From Methanoregula sp. (GTDB taxonomy: Archaea; Halobacteriota; Methanomicrobia; Methanomicrobiales; Methanospirillaceae): a stretch of 13,303 bases of DNA. This document shows positions 1-6,551 of the stretch, in pieces (position 1 is the first letter of the stretch; every line of letters begins with the position of its first letter). The stretch spans positions 1 to 13,303 of the forward strand of contig JAPKXT010000090.1 in assembly GCA_026394695.1 (NCBI GenBank), in the 5' to 3' direction. A program made the translations under genes and the position numbers. The notes under the pieces are model-generated. The model searched no databases. It was not told the DNA's origin and saw only the letters and a program-made list of their open reading frames with translations.

Positions 1-374
1 GATTGCAGGGATTTTCCGAAGGTTTCCCCGATCTGATCAATCCGTGCATCAGGATATTTCTGGTTGATTAATGATGTGAGTGACTTGTACTTTGCATCAT
101 CCATCAATCCAAACTTCAAAAATTTTCCGTTGCCCATATCACTTACTTCAACGAGTGGATAATCGGCAAAATATGAAGTAATCTGTTCCTTGGTGTCAGT
201 GGTAATAACCGTTACCGCAGTACCGCCGGAAAAATCGATACCGGGTGTAACCGGCATGCCAGTGGTCGCCATATTAAGAGCAATCAGTATAAGAGCTACT
301 GCCAGAATTGCGAGAGGGATTATCACCAATTGTTTTGGTGAATATTTTTCGATATTATAGTTGATCAATCCCAT
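1..374 (-). CDS. secF: Protein translocase subunit SecF, N-terminal part (runs off the window)
   Basis: Reading from the ATG at 374 down to base 1 gives about 124 residues. SecF works with SecD in the cytoplasmic membrane as the RND-type accessory complex that assists Sec-dependent export. Visible features are a short cytoplasmic N-terminus, one hydrophobic segment (about residues 15-34) and the family signature GIDFSGGT at about residues 45-52, close to the bacterial GIDFxGGT. The first periplasmic-side domain follows and is cut by the window edge. An in-frame stop lies just upstream of the ATG, which fixes this start within a few codons. No Shine-Dalgarno sequence is visible; a TATA-like box about 28 nt upstream suggests a leaderless message. 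secD would normally be adjacent, probably beyond base 1. Confidence 0.87.
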   Translation of the reverse strand, partial: MGLINYNIEKYSPKQLVIIPLAILAVALILIALNMATTGMPVTPGIDFSGGTAVTVITTDTKEQITSYFADYPLVEVSDMGNGKFLKFGLMDDAKYKSLTSLINQKYPDARIDQIGETFGKSLQ

Positions 375-397
375 AGCGTAATCATCTGTTTACAATT

Positions 398-407
398 GAT
401 TAAATAG
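398..407 (-). promoter_or_regulatory. TATA-like promoter box for secF
   Basis: Read on the minus strand the site is CTATTTAATC. Its centre is about 28 nt upstream of the secF ATG. Archaeal transcription normally starts about 25 nt downstream of the box centre, so this would put the start at or next to the ATG and give a leaderless mRNA. This is inferred from position and composition only. Confidence 0.4.
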
Positions 408-557
408 TTACCAGAGATTATGTCCTTCACATCAATCCACCCATCCCGGTAAAAGATCCCGCCAAAATATTTTTTTCTGTAAAGTTCGCAGAAAATTTAT
501 GTCCCTTCATAAAACAGGGAGATTTCCGTTTAGGGATTGATAATCGCATAAAATGAA

Positions 558-569
558 AAAATATATATA
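558..569 (+). promoter_or_regulatory. TATA box for the DUF2551-like gene
   Basis: AAAATATATATA is a near-ideal archaeal TATA box, centred about 29-30 nt before the ATG at 593. No ribosome-binding site lies between box and start, so a leaderless or near-leaderless transcript is likely. The 375-592 gap between the divergent secF and this gene appears to hold only the two promoters. Confidence 0.6.
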
Positions 570-592
570 CAGAGACCTTTGAGAGTAAAAGT

Positions 593-904
593 ATGAGATC
601 TCCATCAGAGATCAAGCGAATCGTCGAGGGTCGGTTACGGTCATACCTTTCCCGGGACAGGACTGGAATCCGCCGCGAAGTGCTGAGACTTTTTGTGAGA
701 CTAAAATCCCTCACCGTCGCGGAACTCGTTGCTGAACTTCAGACACATTTCGCAGTGACATTTCATGCGATTGCTTCAATGGTCGGCATCATTGCCTCCC
801 GTATTGGCATCCTCCGCGCACAACGAAATCCCGACGGCGCACACAACTACGAGCTCAAAGAAAAATACTTTGACATCGTGGTCAGGATTGTTGGGGTCAG
901 TTAA
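593..904 (+). CDS. Small basic protein resembling the DUF2551 family
   Basis: This encodes a 103-residue basic, mostly helical protein. The pattern of an Arg-rich N-terminal helix, 'DRTGIRREVL', a LTVAEL/FHAIASMVG helix pair, 'RIGILRA' and 'YELKEKYFDIV' matches my recollection of DUF2551, a family of methanogen proteins of unknown function. That recollection was not verified by a search. The arrangement of short helices followed by a possible beta-turn is compatible with a winged-helix DNA- or RNA-binding fold, but this is inference. It has its own strong TATA box and probably a leaderless start. A 55-nt gap separates it from the RNA-ligase set, so it could be cotranscribed with it or not. 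No signal peptide or membrane segment is seen. Confidence 0.72.
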   Translation: MRSPSEIKRIVEGRLRSYLSRDRTGIRREVLRLFVRLKSLTVAELVAELQTHFAVTFHAIASMVGIIASRIGILRAQRNPDGAHNYELKEKYFDIVVRIVGVS

Positions 905-959
905 ACCCGCTTTTGATCCACAACGATTTTTACTGCTACCTTCCTAGTTATAAAGCATC

Positions 960-1244
960 ATGCATACCAAAGACTGCGACTGCATAAACGAAGTTGCCAT
1001 TGTCCCGGAAGTGATCGAATATATCAATAAACGGAACTGCGATTTTCGCATCTGCACATCATGCGGCGGGCCAATACTTCTGCCAACCCGTGTCAAACCC
1101 CCCAAAAAAACCGATCTCCTGCTCAGGGCAGGAAATCATATGATCTATGTATCCGTTCATCAGGCACGGTTCCTCCACAGCATCCGGATGGAAATGGTCC
1201 CGTTTTTTGAAGATGATGATCTTGTCGGACATGAATACGGATGA
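960..1244 (+). CDS. Cys-rich 94-aa protein, putative zinc-binding, coupled to archease
   Basis: I do not recognise a characterised family. The 94-residue product has Cys6-x-Cys8 near the N-terminus, Cys27, and Cys32-x-x-Cys35-Gly-Gly, followed by 'PILLPTRVKPPKKTD'. The CxC plus CxxCGG arrangement is what a small zinc ribbon would look like, with a basic Pro/Lys stretch (residues 44-51) and an acidic tail. Its stop codon overlaps the archease start in an ATGA tetranucleotide (1241-1244), so the two are translationally coupled. This argues for a related role, perhaps as an RNA-binding or assembly partner of the archease-RtcB system; that role is inference. A weak TTTTTACT stretch around 927-934 could be its TATA box; no clear ribosome-binding site was found. 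Confidence 0.7.
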   Translation: MHTKDCDCINEVAIVPEVIEYINKRNCDFRICTSCGGPILLPTRVKPPKKTDLLLRAGNHMIYVSVHQARFLHSIRMEMVPFFEDDDLVGHEYG

Positions 1245-1648
1245 GTTTTGAAGAGATCTCCCATACAGCAGATGTAAAGATACGGGCACGTGCCCCCACG
1301 CTTGAAGCACTTTTTTCTGAAACCTTCAAAGCCCTGATGCAGGTGATGTACGGAGCAACCCGGAGTGGGGGCATAGTAAGGGAGATCACGGTTGAATCCC
1401 CTGACAATGAATCGCTCCTTGCAGACTTCCTTTCCGAAGTGCTTTTTGTGTCAGAAGTGGAGGGGCTTGTTTTTGCAGACGCCCGCATCTCCATGAACGG
1501 TTCGCGGCTCACTGCTGAGCTCACCGGGGAGCCGTTTGATCCTGTGCGGCATTCCGGGGGTTCTGAAGTGAAAGGTATCTCCTACTCAGGGCTCTCAATC
1601 TCGCATGATGCGAATGGATATATGCTGGACATCATATTTGATGTTTAA
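1241..1648 (+). CDS. Archease, activator of the RNA ligase RtcB
   Basis: Archease speeds up guanylylation and turnover of RtcB and broadens its NTP use in tRNA splicing and RNA repair. The 135-residue length is normal for the family (about 140). The N-terminus 'FEEISHTADVKIRARAPTLEAL' carries the HTAD(V/I) signature with Asp11. The C-terminus 'GYMLDIIFDV' is the typical archease ending, whose penultimate acidic residue (Asp134) helps form the metal site in known structures. It lies 25 nt upstream of rtcB and overlaps the preceding small Cys-rich gene by 4 nt, so it is very likely part of one operon. No truncation or odd residue is seen. The family's older annotation as a chaperone for tRNA modification reflects the same gene. 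Confidence 0.93.
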   Translation: MSFEEISHTADVKIRARAPTLEALFSETFKALMQVMYGATRSGGIVREITVESPDNESLLADFLSEVLFVSEVEGLVFADARISMNGSRLTAELTGEPFDPVRHSGGSEVKGISYSGLSISHDANGYMLDIIFDV

Positions 1649-1658
1649 GACATTGGGC

Positions 1659-1665
1659 GGAGGTG
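1659..1665 (+). promoter_or_regulatory. Ribosome-binding site of rtcB
   Basis: GGAGGTG lies 8 nt before the ATG at 1674 and is a strong match to the archaeal anti-Shine-Dalgarno sequence. It fixes the rtcB start and shows internal initiation within the operon. Confidence 0.8.
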
Positions 1666-1673
1666 CCTGAAGG

Positions 1674-3107
1674 ATGTTGGAGGGTGTGAACCGGGTTGGA
1701 TTGCATGAATGGGAGATCCCTGTTGGATATGTAGCCGGCATGCGGGTGCCGGGCAGGATCTTCCTTTCTGAATCATTAGGTAAGACATTGGAAGCGGGTG
1801 CTGTCCAGCAGCTTGCAAATGTGGCAACACTGCCCGGAATTCTGAAACATTCGCTTGCGATGCCTGACATCCACTGGGGTTACGGGTTCCCTATAGGGGG
1901 CGTTGCCGCGTTTTCGGTTGATGAAGGCGTAATCTCCCCAGGCGGAGTCGGATTTGATATTAATTGCGGGGTGCGGTTACTCACAACTCCATTACCGTAT
2001 AAGGACGTGTCCGGCCGCCGTGATCTTATCGAGGAACTCTTCCGGGCAGTCCCGACAGGTGTTGGCGCAAAAAGTGCACTAAAAGTCTCTGTTCGGTCAC
2101 TTGAGGGCATGATGGCACAAGGTGCCCAGTGGGCGGTCCGGGCCGGTTATGGGGTTGAACGCGACCTCATGCGGTGTGAGGAGGGGGGATTCATGAAAAC
2201 TGCTGACAGTCGTGCTGTCTCTGATAAGGCAAAGCAACGTGGAATACCCCAGGGCGGGACACTTGGATCCGGCAATCATTTCCTTGAAGTCCAGGTTGTG
2301 CGTGAAATTTTTAACCCGGATGCTGCAAAGGCGTTTGGTCTTACCCTCGGGCAGGTCTGCTGCATGATCCATTGTGGTTCCCGTGGGCTTGGGCACCAGG
2401 TATGCACGGATCACATAAAAACACTCGAAAGCGCAACGAAAAAATATCATATTACGATTCCCGACCGGCAACTTGCCTGTGCCCCGATAACCTCACCGGA
2501 AGGGATGGCATATTTCGGTGCAATGGCAGCCGCAGCAAATTATGCGTGGGCAAACCGGCAGATGATCACCCACACTACCCGGCAGGTGTTCGCAAAAATG
2601 TTCAGGATCGAATACGATGAGATGCCTCTCATGTACGATGTGGCACACAATGTTGCAAAGTTTGAAGAGCACATAGTTGACGGTAACCGCATGAAAGTCT
2701 GCGTCCACCGTAAAGGTGCTACCCGTTCATTCGGACCCGGGGCTGTGGATCTTCCCTCCGATCTCTCTTCTATCGGCCAGCCCGTGATCATCCCCGGTAG
2801 TATGGGCACATCCTCCTATATCCTCCGCGGGACCCAGACTGCCATGGAACGGACGTTTGGGAGCACCTGCCATGGTGCAGGGAGAATAATGAGCCGCACA
2901 CAGGCAAAAAAGATGAAGAGCGGCAGGGAAATTGTGGCCGATCTCTTAAAAGAAAATATTATTGTCAGGGCACACAGCGAAAACGCCATTGCCGATGAAG
3001 CCCCGGAGGTCTACAAGTCCAGTGATGAAGTAGTAAATGTAGTCCATGAGGTGGGGCTGTCCAGGCTCGTTGCACGCCTCTCACCACTTGGGGTGATCAA
3101 GGGATGA
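1674..3107 (+). CDS. rtcB: RNA-splicing ligase RtcB (3'-phosphate/5'-OH GTP-dependent ligase)
   Basis: RtcB joins 2',3'-cyclic phosphate or 3'-phosphate ends to 5'-OH ends through a GMP-histidine intermediate, using two Mn ions; in archaea it seals tRNA exons. The product is 477 residues and intein-free, close to the 481 of the processed Pyrococcus enzyme. The metal ligands are in place: Asp95 and Cys98 in GVGFDINCGVR, His202 in GSGNHFLEVQ, His233 in IHCGSRGLGHQ and His325 in YDVAHNVAK. The nucleotidyl-acceptor His400 is in TCHGAGR, and the conserved C-terminal Lys is Lys476. GTP-contacting motifs such as HRKGATRSFGPG and PGSMGTSSY are intact, so the enzyme should be active. A strong ribosome-binding site precedes the ATG; archease is immediately upstream and the next gene overlaps by 4 nt. 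Confidence 0.97.
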   Translation: MLEGVNRVGLHEWEIPVGYVAGMRVPGRIFLSESLGKTLEAGAVQQLANVATLPGILKHSLAMPDIHWGYGFPIGGVAAFSVDEGVISPGGVGFDINCGVRLLTTPLPYKDVSGRRDLIEELFRAVPTGVGAKSALKVSVRSLEGMMAQGAQWAVRAGYGVERDLMRCEEGGFMKTADSRAVSDKAKQRGIPQGGTLGSGNHFLEVQVVREIFNPDAAKAFGLTLGQVCCMIHCGSRGLGHQVCTDHIKTLESATKKYHITIPDRQLACAPITSPEGMAYFGAMAAAANYAWANRQMITHTTRQVFAKMFRIEYDEMPLMYDVAHNVAKFEEHIVDGNRMKVCVHRKGATRSFGPGAVDLPSDLSSIGQPVIIPGSMGTSSYILRGTQTAMERTFGSTCHGAGRIMSRTQAKKMKSGREIVADLLKENIIVRAHSENAIADEAPEVYKSSDEVVNVVHEVGLSRLVARLSPLGVIKG

Positions 3108-3679
3108 GTTGTCGTGCGGGGTTTGTCTGGGGTACAAAACAGCACTTCAACCGGTATATCGAAGAGTGTGGTATTACCTGCGAACTTGTCACCCCGCACA
3201 TGCTCGCAGCCCCGTTTTACCGGGGCTCCTTCAATTGTCTTATCATACCCACGGGTTTTGCAAACCCTGCATATTCAAACCTTCTTCCGGCACTCCGCGC
3301 CGCCTCATCACGGATCAAAACATTTGTCGGGAATGGCGGAAATCTCCTTGTCTTTGGAGCCGCCGCTGATAAACCGGATGCTTACGACTGGCTCCCGTTC
3401 ACGGTCGTATACCGGCATGACTGTCACCCGCGCCGGATTGAATGCAGTTCGGGTTCTGACACCGGGACACTCATCGACGATTATAACCCCCAGTGCATTG
3501 AGTGTGACGGCTCGTTTCCATCCCACGACGGCGATCGGGTGGGATTCGCAGAATTATCCGATGTAATTATTGAAAAGGAGATAGGCAACGGCAGAATTGT
3601 AGTGACCAGCGTCCATGAGTATCCCTCACGGGGCTTTTTGAAAAACTTCTGCTGTGCGGGAAAAGAGAGCAGGTTTTAG
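3104..3679 (+). CDS. Uncharacterised protein with GATase1/ThuA-like features, coupled to rtcB
   Basis: The 191-residue product starts inside the rtcB stop (ATGA at 3104-3107), so it is translationally coupled to the ligase. I do not recognise a named family. The stretch 'FNCLIIPTGFANPAYSNLL' (about 43-61), then 'RIKTFVGNGGNLLVFGAAAD' (about 70-89), and a late 'GNGRIVVTSVHEYPSRGF' resemble the Rossmann-like core of class I glutamine-amidotransferase/ThuA-like domains: an opening strand, a helix, then 'hGGxLhhFG'. A nucleophile-elbow Cys (G-x-C-x-G) is absent, since the equivalent turn reads FGAAAD, so amidotransferase chemistry is unlikely. The protein is rich in Cys and His (for example DCHPRRIEC and PQCIECDG), which could bind metal. 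No signal peptide or membrane segment is seen. Its role alongside RtcB is unknown. Confidence 0.75.
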   Translation: MSCRAGFVWGTKQHFNRYIEECGITCELVTPHMLAAPFYRGSFNCLIIPTGFANPAYSNLLPALRAASSRIKTFVGNGGNLLVFGAAADKPDAYDWLPFTVVYRHDCHPRRIECSSGSDTGTLIDDYNPQCIECDGSFPSHDGDRVGFAELSDVIIEKEIGNGRIVVTSVHEYPSRGFLKNFCCAGKESRF

Positions 3680-3708
3680 CAGTAGTATGTATACCAATAA
3701 TACGGTAC

Positions 3709-3720
3709 CTGCCATGGCAG
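3709..3720 (+). promoter_or_regulatory. 12-bp perfect palindrome upstream of aglB promoter, possible operator
   Basis: CTGCCATGGCAG is a perfect 12-bp palindrome that ends about 15 nt before the aglB TATA box. The position suits a dimeric regulator or an upstream promoter element. Nothing identifies the binding protein, and chance is possible. Confidence 0.3.
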
Positions 3721-3734
3721 AAGGGTTTTGAAGG

Positions 3735-3749
3735 TTTATTATATTTTTA
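3735..3749 (+). promoter_or_regulatory. TATA box for aglB
   Basis: TTTATTATATTTTTA is centred about 25 nt before the aglB ATG (3768). No Shine-Dalgarno sequence lies between, so transcription probably starts at the start codon or just before it. Confidence 0.55.
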
Positions 3750-3767
3750 CTTCATTAATAGGGTATA

Positions 3768-6437
3768 ATGGATTTATCCCTCTTTAGAAAACATCCGGCA
3801 TACACAATTGCTGCAATTCTTCTCTTTTTTATGGGGCTAGCCCTGGTTCTCCGGATGATTCCGGCATTCTTTATCAAAGATCCCGGATTTTTGTATATCT
3901 ATGACACAGATTCCTGGTATACTTTGAGACAGGTAGAGGTGATGGTCAGGGATTTTCCCTTGTACAACTGGTTTGATCCCATGACGGCTTTCCCTGATGG
4001 GAAGGTCATTGACTGGGGGCCGTTGTATCCTTTCATTGCCGCATCTTTCTGCCTGGTTACGGGTGCAACCACACACAGCGGGATCATCTTTTCATCAGGA
4101 TGGATTGCCCCCCTCATAGCAGTAGTCATGGTCCCGGTGATGTTCCAGATGGGAAAGACAGTATGGAACTGGAAAGCAGGGATTATCGCTGCGGGTCTGG
4201 TTTCTGTTGTATCAATCCAGTATTTTTCCCTCTCGTCCTACGGATGGGTTGACCACCATAGTGCAGAAGTCCTTTTCAGTACACTCTTTTTCCTTTCCTA
4301 TATCTCCACCCTATCGTATGTGAAAAATCACCCGGTTGATTGGAAAAACCAAAAAACTCTTATTTTTCCGGTTTTTCTTTCACTTCTTACCGGAATTCTC
4401 TATTTTCTTGGACTTCTCTCATCGACAACGATCCTTCTCGTCCTGGTTGTTATCGCCATCTACACGTTTGTCCAGATTGTTCTGGATTTTTTTTCCGGGC
4501 AAACATCCGGGTACCTGCTCATTCTGAATATCGGACTGCTCGGTATTTCAACAATTTTTTTATTCCTTTTCGGTATTAAGCAACCAGGAGTATCCCTTAC
4601 CCAGTACTCCATGGGCATTGTATATGTCAATCTTGCACTTATCGGAGAAACCGTCCTGCTTTGTTCCGTTTCGAGGATATCCCGTGGAAAAAAATGGCTG
4701 TTCTTCGGAAGTTTAGCCGTTCTCACCATCATTGGTATTTTTTTAATCCAGAGTTTTCCTCTCCTTCAATCAGTAACCAGTCAGGCATCAGGACTGCTAT
4801 TTGGGTTCTCTGCATATTCTGTCGGCGTGATCGAGACACTCCCCTGGACCCTGTCAGCCGCATGGGAAGATTTCTCTTTTGCTCTCATCCTGATGGCAGG
4901 AGGATTGCTTGTCCTGGTATATGCTGGTATTCGGAAAAGAAACAATGAGACTGTTTTCCTGTTCGTCTGGTCTGTGGTCATGATCCTGCTTACTATACGG
5001 TTCCAGCGATTTGTTTATTTTTTTACGGTCAATGTCGTACTGCTGGCGGCAATCTGTATCGCTGAGCCAACCGGTTGGAAAGAAAACAAGATCATACATT
5101 ACCTGAAAACAGTCTTTTCCCGTTTTTCCCAAAGTACGATTTCTCCGACTGATGATGAAGGCAATCCATCAAAAAAACCTGTTCCAAAAAAAGAGAGAAA
5201 GAATACACCAAAACGCCCGGACAGGAATCCGGCCCATTACACAGATACGCTGAAAAACCTTGCCGTAATTTCCATTTTAATTCTCACAATCGGTCTTTTT
5301 ACTATCTCGGTTTACGATGATATTCAGGTTGGCATGAGTACTCCCTACCATGAAATCTCTCCGGATTGGGTTGAATCGCTGGAATGGTTGCAGGAAAATT
5401 CACCGCCGACAGGAATTGATTACTTCAGGCAGTATGATATGCAGGGATTTTCCTACCCTTCTGAATCCTATGGGGTCATGGCGGTCTGGGATGCCGGTCA
5501 CTGGATCACCTTCATCGCTCACCGGATTCCCATTACCAATCCGTTTCAGGACAATCTCGAAGGCCCGGATGGTGCTGCCGCATTCTTCCTGAGCAGGAAC
5601 GAATCGAACGCTGATGCTATCGTTGAGAACTTCAGAGGAAAATATGTTATTACCAATTCAAATATGGCAGTTGACACATTTACGAACCTTGTGCCATGGC
5701 AACGTGCATCGGTAGACATTTCTCCGTATATAAAGTGGTTCCTCATACCGGATACAAGCGATTCTTCCCGTTTGCTCAAAGTCCACCGTTTCGATGATGA
5801 TTATTTCCAGACCATGGTAGTCCGGCTCCAAAGTTTTGACGGGTCAATGACCCTGCCAAAAACCGTGGATTATGTCCAGTATGAAATCCGTCAGGTGCCG
5901 GCTCCCGGTGAAACTGCCGGGGATGTGCATGGTTATGCCCGGGTAATAACTGATGAGACCCCTCTCAATGTATCACGCGGTTTGACCGGGCACGAGATTA
6001 TCAAAGAGAGTACAGAACTGGTCCCCACACATTACTCGGATGTATTTTCCGATATGCCGGACAGTCCTGTCCAAAAAGTTCCGGCACTGGCTCACTACCG
6101 CCTCATCCACGAATCTCCCGATAATGCATCGGTCACGATGTTCCCGGAATCAACACCGGTTACCCTTCCGGGTATCAAAGAAGTAAAAATATTTGAATTC
6201 GTCACGGGGGCACAAATCCACGGTGAGGGGATTATTGAACTGCCGGTAGTCACCAATACCGGTCGGGTATTTGTGTACCGGCAGGAGAGCGAGGGAGGGG
6301 TGTTCACGGTCCCCTATTCAACCCGGGGCAATCCCTATGAGGTTCATGCAACGGGACAGTACCATATTGTCGGAACCAACCACTACTTCAACGTGACTGA
6401 AACAGATGTGATTCAGGGTAACCGCGTCGCGGGGTAA
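3768..6437 (+). CDS. aglB: Archaeal oligosaccharyltransferase AglB (STT3 family)
   Basis: AglB moves a glycan from a dolichol-linked donor to Asn in N-x-S/T sequons on the outer face of the membrane. The 889-residue product has an N-terminal multi-pass domain (roughly 13 segments to about residue 522) and a C-terminal soluble domain. The first loop carries the acidic DxD motif (Asp46-Thr-Asp48, 'DTDSWYTLRQ'), and the second is WVDHHSAE (160-167), both metal/substrate sites in STT3 proteins. The signature WWDYG appears as VWDAGHW (573-579), so the first Trp is replaced by Val and Tyr by Ala. A hydrophilic, Lys/Pro-rich cytoplasmic-type loop lies at about 457-490 before the last membrane helix. 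It is monocistronic by appearance, with its own TATA box. A sequon-rich exported protein follows downstream. Confidence 0.92.
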   Translation: MDLSLFRKHPAYTIAAILLFFMGLALVLRMIPAFFIKDPGFLYIYDTDSWYTLRQVEVMVRDFPLYNWFDPMTAFPDGKVIDWGPLYPFIAASFCLVTGATTHSGIIFSSGWIAPLIAVVMVPVMFQMGKTVWNWKAGIIAAGLVSVVSIQYFSLSSYGWVDHHSAEVLFSTLFFLSYISTLSYVKNHPVDWKNQKTLIFPVFLSLLTGILYFLGLLSSTTILLVLVVIAIYTFVQIVLDFFSGQTSGYLLILNIGLLGISTIFLFLFGIKQPGVSLTQYSMGIVYVNLALIGETVLLCSVSRISRGKKWLFFGSLAVLTIIGIFLIQSFPLLQSVTSQASGLLFGFSAYSVGVIETLPWTLSAAWEDFSFALILMAGGLLVLVYAGIRKRNNETVFLFVWSVVMILLTIRFQRFVYFFTVNVVLLAAICIAEPTGWKENKIIHYLKTVFSRFSQSTISPTDDEGNPSKKPVPKKERKNTPKRPDRNPAHYTDTLKNLAVISILILTIGLFTISVYDDIQVGMSTPYHEISPDWVESLEWLQENSPPTGIDYFRQYDMQGFSYPSESYGVMAVWDAGHWITFIAHRIPITNPFQDNLEGPDGAAAFFLSRNESNADAIVENFRGKYVITNSNMAVDTFTNLVPWQRASVDISPYIKWFLIPDTSDSSRLLKVHRFDDDYFQTMVVRLQSFDGSMTLPKTVDYVQYEIRQVPAPGETAGDVHGYARVITDETPLNVSRGLTGHEIIKESTELVPTHYSDVFSDMPDSPVQKVPALAHYRLIHESPDNASVTMFPESTPVTLPGIKEVKIFEFVTGAQIHGEGIIELPVVTNTGRVFVYRQESEGGVFTVPYSTRGNPYEVHATGQYHIVGTNHYFNVTETDVIQGNRVAG

Positions 6438-6495
6438 CCTGTCGTGGAAAAGGTGTGTCCACGCCAGGATCTTCTCTCACGATCAAATAGGAATC

Positions 6496-6506
6496 GTTTT
6501 TATTAC
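6496..6506 (+). promoter_or_regulatory. TATA-like box for the PEGA-M50 gene
   Basis: A GTTTTTATTAC stretch lies about 50 nt before the TTG start at 6552. It would place transcription near 6526 and give a leader of about 25 nt that contains the ribosome-binding site. This is inferred from spacing. Confidence 0.4.
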
Positions 6507-6537
6507 ATCCTGCTTACGATCACATTATCATCAGTCA

Positions 6538-6543
6538 AGGTGG
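6538..6543 (+). promoter_or_regulatory. Ribosome-binding site that supports a TTG start
   Basis: AGGTGG sits 8 nt before TTG at 6552. An in-frame TGA directly precedes the TTG, so no longer frame exists. The ribosome-binding site and the signal peptide that follows both argue for this non-ATG start. Confidence 0.6.
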
Positions 6544-6551
6544 TTTTTTGA

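Noticed and set aside
427..714. 95-codon minus-strand frame across the secF/DUF2551-like gap.
   Set aside because: It covers the TATA box and the start of the plus-strand gene, and its translation is low-similarity and rich in random features.
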